Below are positions 6,941 through 8,397 of a stretch of DNA of 8,397 nt, in pieces. Position numbers and translations under genes: made by a program. The first letter of the stretch is position 1. Every line of letters starts with the position of its first letter. The DNA is taken from contig JAEYAL010000217.1 in the NCBI GenBank assembly GCA_023404805.1, positions 1 through 8,397 of the forward strand. The letters are read 5' to 3'. This DNA comes from Actinomycetes bacterium. Lineage in GTDB: Bacteria > Actinomycetota > Thermoleophilia > Solirubrobacterales > Solirubrobacteraceae. The notes under the pieces were generated by a model. It ran no database searches, was not told the origin of the DNA, and worked only from the letters and a program-made list of their open reading frames with translations.

Positions 6941-7019
6941 GCGTATCTTGGCGCACGTTGACCACGTTTTACGCCCTCAGCAGGGCGTAATGCGGGACGC
7001 ATCTTGGGGTACGCGCACG
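6941..7019. repeat. Imperfect direct repeat (ATCTTGG...GCGCACG) flanking a palindrome
   Basis: The segment at 6941-6957 reads GCGTATCTTGGCGCACG. The one at 6998-7019 has CGCATCTTGG, then a short insertion, then GCGCACG. The two copies lie on either side of the palindrome at 6969-6990. No open frame with coding character covers them. Confidence 0.5.
6969..6990. repeat. Palindrome copy 2, perfect 9-bp stem
   Basis: TTACGCCCT at 6969-6977 is the exact reverse complement of AGGGCGTAA at 6982-6990, with loop CAGC. It shares the ACGCCC/GGGCGT core with the palindrome at 6838-6855. It could be a hairpin in RNA from either strand or a dimer-binding operator; nothing here decides between them. Confidence 0.65.
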
Positions 7020-7045
7020 ACCGGGTCACCTGACGGCGGCCCGAG

Positions 7046-7082
7046 AACGACGAAGGGCGCCCGCCGGGCGCCCTTCGTCGTT
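7046..7082 (-). terminator. Perfect 17-bp hairpin downstream of the tRNA-Thr unit
   Basis: The arm at 7046-7062 is the exact reverse complement of 7066-7082, with a GCC loop. It lies downstream of the minus-strand tRNA-Thr and its partial copy, so it most likely ends that transcript. There is no T-run on either strand beyond two T or A at the stem base. It would fold equally well in plus-strand RNA, so it may be bidirectional. Confidence 0.7.
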
Positions 7083-7086
7083 GCTG

Positions 7087-7130
7087 AGCCTCCGAGCGGA
7101 CTTGAACCGCTGACCCCTTCATGACGAGTG
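7087..7130 (-). pseudogene. Partial tRNA-Thr copy (3' half only)
   Basis: These 44 bases match 7161-7204 of the intact tRNA-Thr with a single difference (7123 versus 7197, falling at anticodon-loop position 37). The copy includes the 3' acceptor strand, T arm, variable region, 3' anticodon stem and loop. Beyond 7130 the match stops abruptly. The following 29 bases show no similarity to the D arm or 5' acceptor strand, so no cloverleaf can form. The offset between copies is 74 bases, one base more than the 73-base tRNA gene. Confidence 0.8.
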
Positions 7131-7160
7131 CCAGCCCGCCGCAGGCGTGACCGACTCTGA

Positions 7161-7233
7161 AGCCTCCGAGCGGACTTGAACCGCTGACCCCTTCATTACG
7201 AGTGAAGTGCTCTACCAGCTGAGCTACGGAGGC
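7161..7233 (-). tRNA. tRNA-Thr (anticodon CGT)
   Basis: On the minus strand the 73 bases fold as a standard cloverleaf. The acceptor GCCTCCG pairs fully with CGGAGGC, and U is the discriminator. The D stem is GCTC/GAGC, and the anticodon stem CTTCA/TGAAG closes loop CTCGTAA, giving anticodon CGT, which reads ACG (Thr). The T arm is AGCGG-TTCAAGT-CCGCT. No CCA is encoded after the discriminator. The gene sits between the operon and the hydrolase gene and is transcribed away from the hydrolase. Confidence 0.96.
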
Positions 7234-7244
7234 GAGGTTCCGGG

Positions 7245-7250
7245 ATGGTA
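7245..7250 (-). promoter_or_regulatory. Possible -10 element of the tRNA-Thr gene (TACCAT)
   Basis: On the minus strand TACCAT lies 11 bases before the tRNA 5' end and fits TANNNT. No convincing -35 sequence is seen about 17 bases further upstream, so this is weak. Confidence 0.3.
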
Positions 7251-7366
7251 CCGAGGAACGGCGCGGGGCGCCGGCTCGTCGCGTGCGCGGCGTCACGGGA
7301 CCGCTTTTCGGGCCGCTTGAACCGCTTCATACCGAACATCCGGCCAGACGCTGTTCGGCGCGTTTC

Positions 7367-7399
7367 TGGCGCATCGCTACGGCGAAGTAGCTTGCGCCA
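7367..7399 (+). other. Bulged hairpin in the leader of the alpha/beta-hydrolase gene
   Basis: TGGCGCA (7367-7373) pairs with TGCGCCA (7393-7399), and GCTAC (7376-7380) pairs with GTAGC (7387-7391). They are separated by a small TC/T internal loop and closed by GGCGAA, which can be read as a GCGA (GNRA-type) tetraloop on a G-A pair. It ends 63 bases before GTG 7463. It could be a 5'-leader structure or an upstream terminator. Apart from this hairpin and the sites listed, I see nothing else firm in 7234-7449. Confidence 0.45.
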
Positions 7400-7449
7400 A
7401 CGCCGCGAGTCCGTTGGGACGGCCATGCGGATGGGGACGGACAACTGAA

Positions 7450-7456
7450 GAGGGGG
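7450..7456 (+). promoter_or_regulatory. Shine-Dalgarno GAGGGGG for the alpha/beta-hydrolase gene
   Basis: The purine-rich GAGGGGG ends six bases before GTG 7463, a good spacing. It supports this GTG as the start. Confidence 0.65.
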
Positions 7457-7462
7457 ATCGCT

Positions 7463-8338
7463 GTGCCGCTGGTGGAACTTACCGCCGGACCGATCAGCTA
7501 CGAAGACACGGGCGGCGACGGCCCGGTGCTGGTGCTGCTGCATGGGCTGCTGATGAATGGCAGCGTGTGGCGCAAGGTCGTGCCCGAACTGGAGGACGGG
7601 CACCGCTGCATCACGCCGACCCTGCCCCTGGGCAGCCATCGCATCCCGATGCGGCGCGACGCTGATCTCTCGTTGACCGGTCTGGCGGCGCTCGTCGCGG
7701 AGTTCCTGGAGGCGCTCGACCTCAACGACGTGACGCTGGTCTTCAACGACTGGTCGCCGGGCCAAGTGCTCGTCGCTTCGGGCCGCACCGAGCGGATCGG
7801 GCGGCTCGTGTTCGTCGCCTGCGAAGCGTTTGAGAACTACCCGCCCGGACTGCCCGGCTCGCTGGCTGGCCTCGCGGCGCGGGTCCCTGGCGGCGTGAAG
7901 GGCGCGACACAGCCGCTGCGCATGCGCTCGCTGCGGCGCAGCCCTGCGGCGTTCGGCTGGATGTCGAAGCGGCCGGTTCCCGACGAAGTGCTCGACGACT
8001 GGCTCGAACCGGTCCTCGACCAGTCGGCGGTGCGGCGCGACCTCACCAAGTACGCCCGCAGCGGCCGCGAAGCCCGCCGCGCGACCCTCGCCGCCGACGA
8101 GTCGCTCGCGCTGTTCAGCAAGCCGGTGCTCGTCGTCTGGGCCAGCGAAGACCGCGTGATGCCCAGCGAGCACGGGCCGCGGCTCGCCGAGCTGTTCCCC
8201 CGTGGCCGACTGGTCTGGATCGACGACAGCTACACGTTGATCCCCGAGGACCAGCCGGTACGCCTCGCCGACGAACTCCGCGTGTTCGTCGCCGAGACGG
8301 CCGCAGCGCGGCGCGTACCCCAGATGCGCACCGCCTGA
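7463..8338 (+). CDS. Alpha/beta-hydrolase-fold protein with Asp-type nucleophile elbow
   Basis: This 291-residue protein has the alpha/beta-hydrolase fold. The strand VLVLLHG (22-28) carries the oxyanion-hole His27-Gly28. The nucleophile-elbow strand is VTLVFNDWSPGQ (90-101), with Asp96 where serine enzymes have GxSxG; this resembles haloalkane dehalogenases and epoxide hydrolases. A cap region covers about 120-215. The later strand PVLVVWASEDRVMP (221-234) has Asp230 in the usual acid position. The catalytic His is expected in the 'DxGHF..EDxP' segment, but the sequence there is DDSYTLIPEDQP (254-265), with no His. The only late His, 237, sits in the 'EHG' helix start. Activity is therefore doubtful or non-standard, and the substrate is unknown. 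GTG 7463 has a GAGGGGG site. It appears to be a single gene, divergent from tRNA-Thr. Confidence 0.88.
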   Translation: MPLVELTAGPISYEDTGGDGPVLVLLHGLLMNGSVWRKVVPELEDGHRCITPTLPLGSHRIPMRRDADLSLTGLAALVAEFLEALDLNDVTLVFNDWSPGQVLVASGRTERIGRLVFVACEAFENYPPGLPGSLAGLAARVPGGVKGATQPLRMRSLRRSPAAFGWMSKRPVPDEVLDDWLEPVLDQSAVRRDLTKYARSGREARRATLAADESLALFSKPVLVVWASEDRVMPSEHGPRLAELFPRGRLVWIDDSYTLIPEDQPVRLADELRVFVAETAAARRVPQMRTA

Positions 8339-8342
8339 CGCC

Positions 8343-8359
8343 GCGGCGCGGCGCGCCGC
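8343..8359 (+). terminator. GC hairpin after the alpha/beta-hydrolase gene
   Basis: GCGGCGC (8343-8349) pairs with GCGCCGC (8353-8359) across a GGC loop, starting four bases after the stop. There is no T-run. In such GC-rich DNA short stems arise easily by chance, so the call is tentative. Confidence 0.35.
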
Positions 8360-8397
8360 TCGGGTCCCACGCAGCCGCCGCCGGCGGGCTCGGGGCC

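Noticed and set aside
6958..6991. TTGACC and TAATGC as a plus-strand promoter
   Set aside because: The spacing is over 20 bases, the -10 is poor, and the perfect palindrome lies between them. No plus-strand gene begins nearby.
6934..7296. Minus-strand open frame of about 120 residues across the tRNA region
   Set aside because: It translates straight through the tRNA-Thr gene and its partial copy, giving the familiar false peptide 'SVAQLVEHFTRNEGVSGSSP'. It is not a protein gene.
7316..7331. CTTGAACCGC followed by TTCAT, resembling the tRNA T-arm region a third time
   Set aside because: Only about 15 bases match, with seven bases missing between the blocks and no match outside. This is too little to call a third tRNA fragment.
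7245..7448. Possible 67-residue plus-strand gene before the hydrolase
   Set aside because: The product is Arg-rich without a recognisable motif, the start has no good Shine-Dalgarno, and the frame crosses the leader hairpin.

Overview
The window is visibly very GC-rich DNA with strong G/C preference at third codon positions and frequent GTG starts joined to the previous gene by GTGA overlaps. This, and the protein types, suggest a high-GC actinobacterium, possibly the Thermoleophilia/Solirubrobacterales. That lineage guess is an inference; no marker gene here settles it.

Layout. (1) 2-382: the 3' end of an asparagine-synthase-like gene that starts outside the window. (2) 466-6762: six closely spaced plus-strand genes, probably one operon. 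They are a soluble protein of unknown function built from 13-residue repeats, an RDD-family membrane protein, a flippase-like membrane protein of the lysylphosphatidylglycerol-synthase TM family, an AI-2E/PerM-family transporter, a YhgE/Pip-family membrane protein with a large coiled extracytoplasmic part, and a small two-helix membrane protein. Two of the junctions are 4-bp GTGA overlaps. A hairpin follows the last gene. (3) 6763-7462: a 700-base non-coding stretch. It holds several palindromes and imperfect direct repeats, a 17-bp perfect hairpin, a copy of the 3' half of a tRNA-Thr gene, the intact tRNA-Thr(CGT) on the minus strand, and a bulged hairpin upstream of the next gene. (4) 7463-8338: an alpha/beta-hydrolase gene on the plus strand, followed by a small GC hairpin.

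How it fits together. Five of the six operon genes encode integral membrane proteins, and none has a recognisable catalytic domain. The set looks like a cell-envelope or membrane-remodelling operon, but no pathway can be assigned. The most unusual item is the first operon protein. Its residues 62-269 divide without gaps into sixteen 13-residue units with a regular hydrophobic pattern, which suggests a helical-repeat scaffold of a kind I do not recognise. Other points of interest are the tRNA-Thr half duplication, the repeated palindromic modules beside it, and a hydrolase that has an Asp nucleophile motif but no histidine at the usual catalytic position. I see no CRISPR array, transposase, integrase or known defence system.
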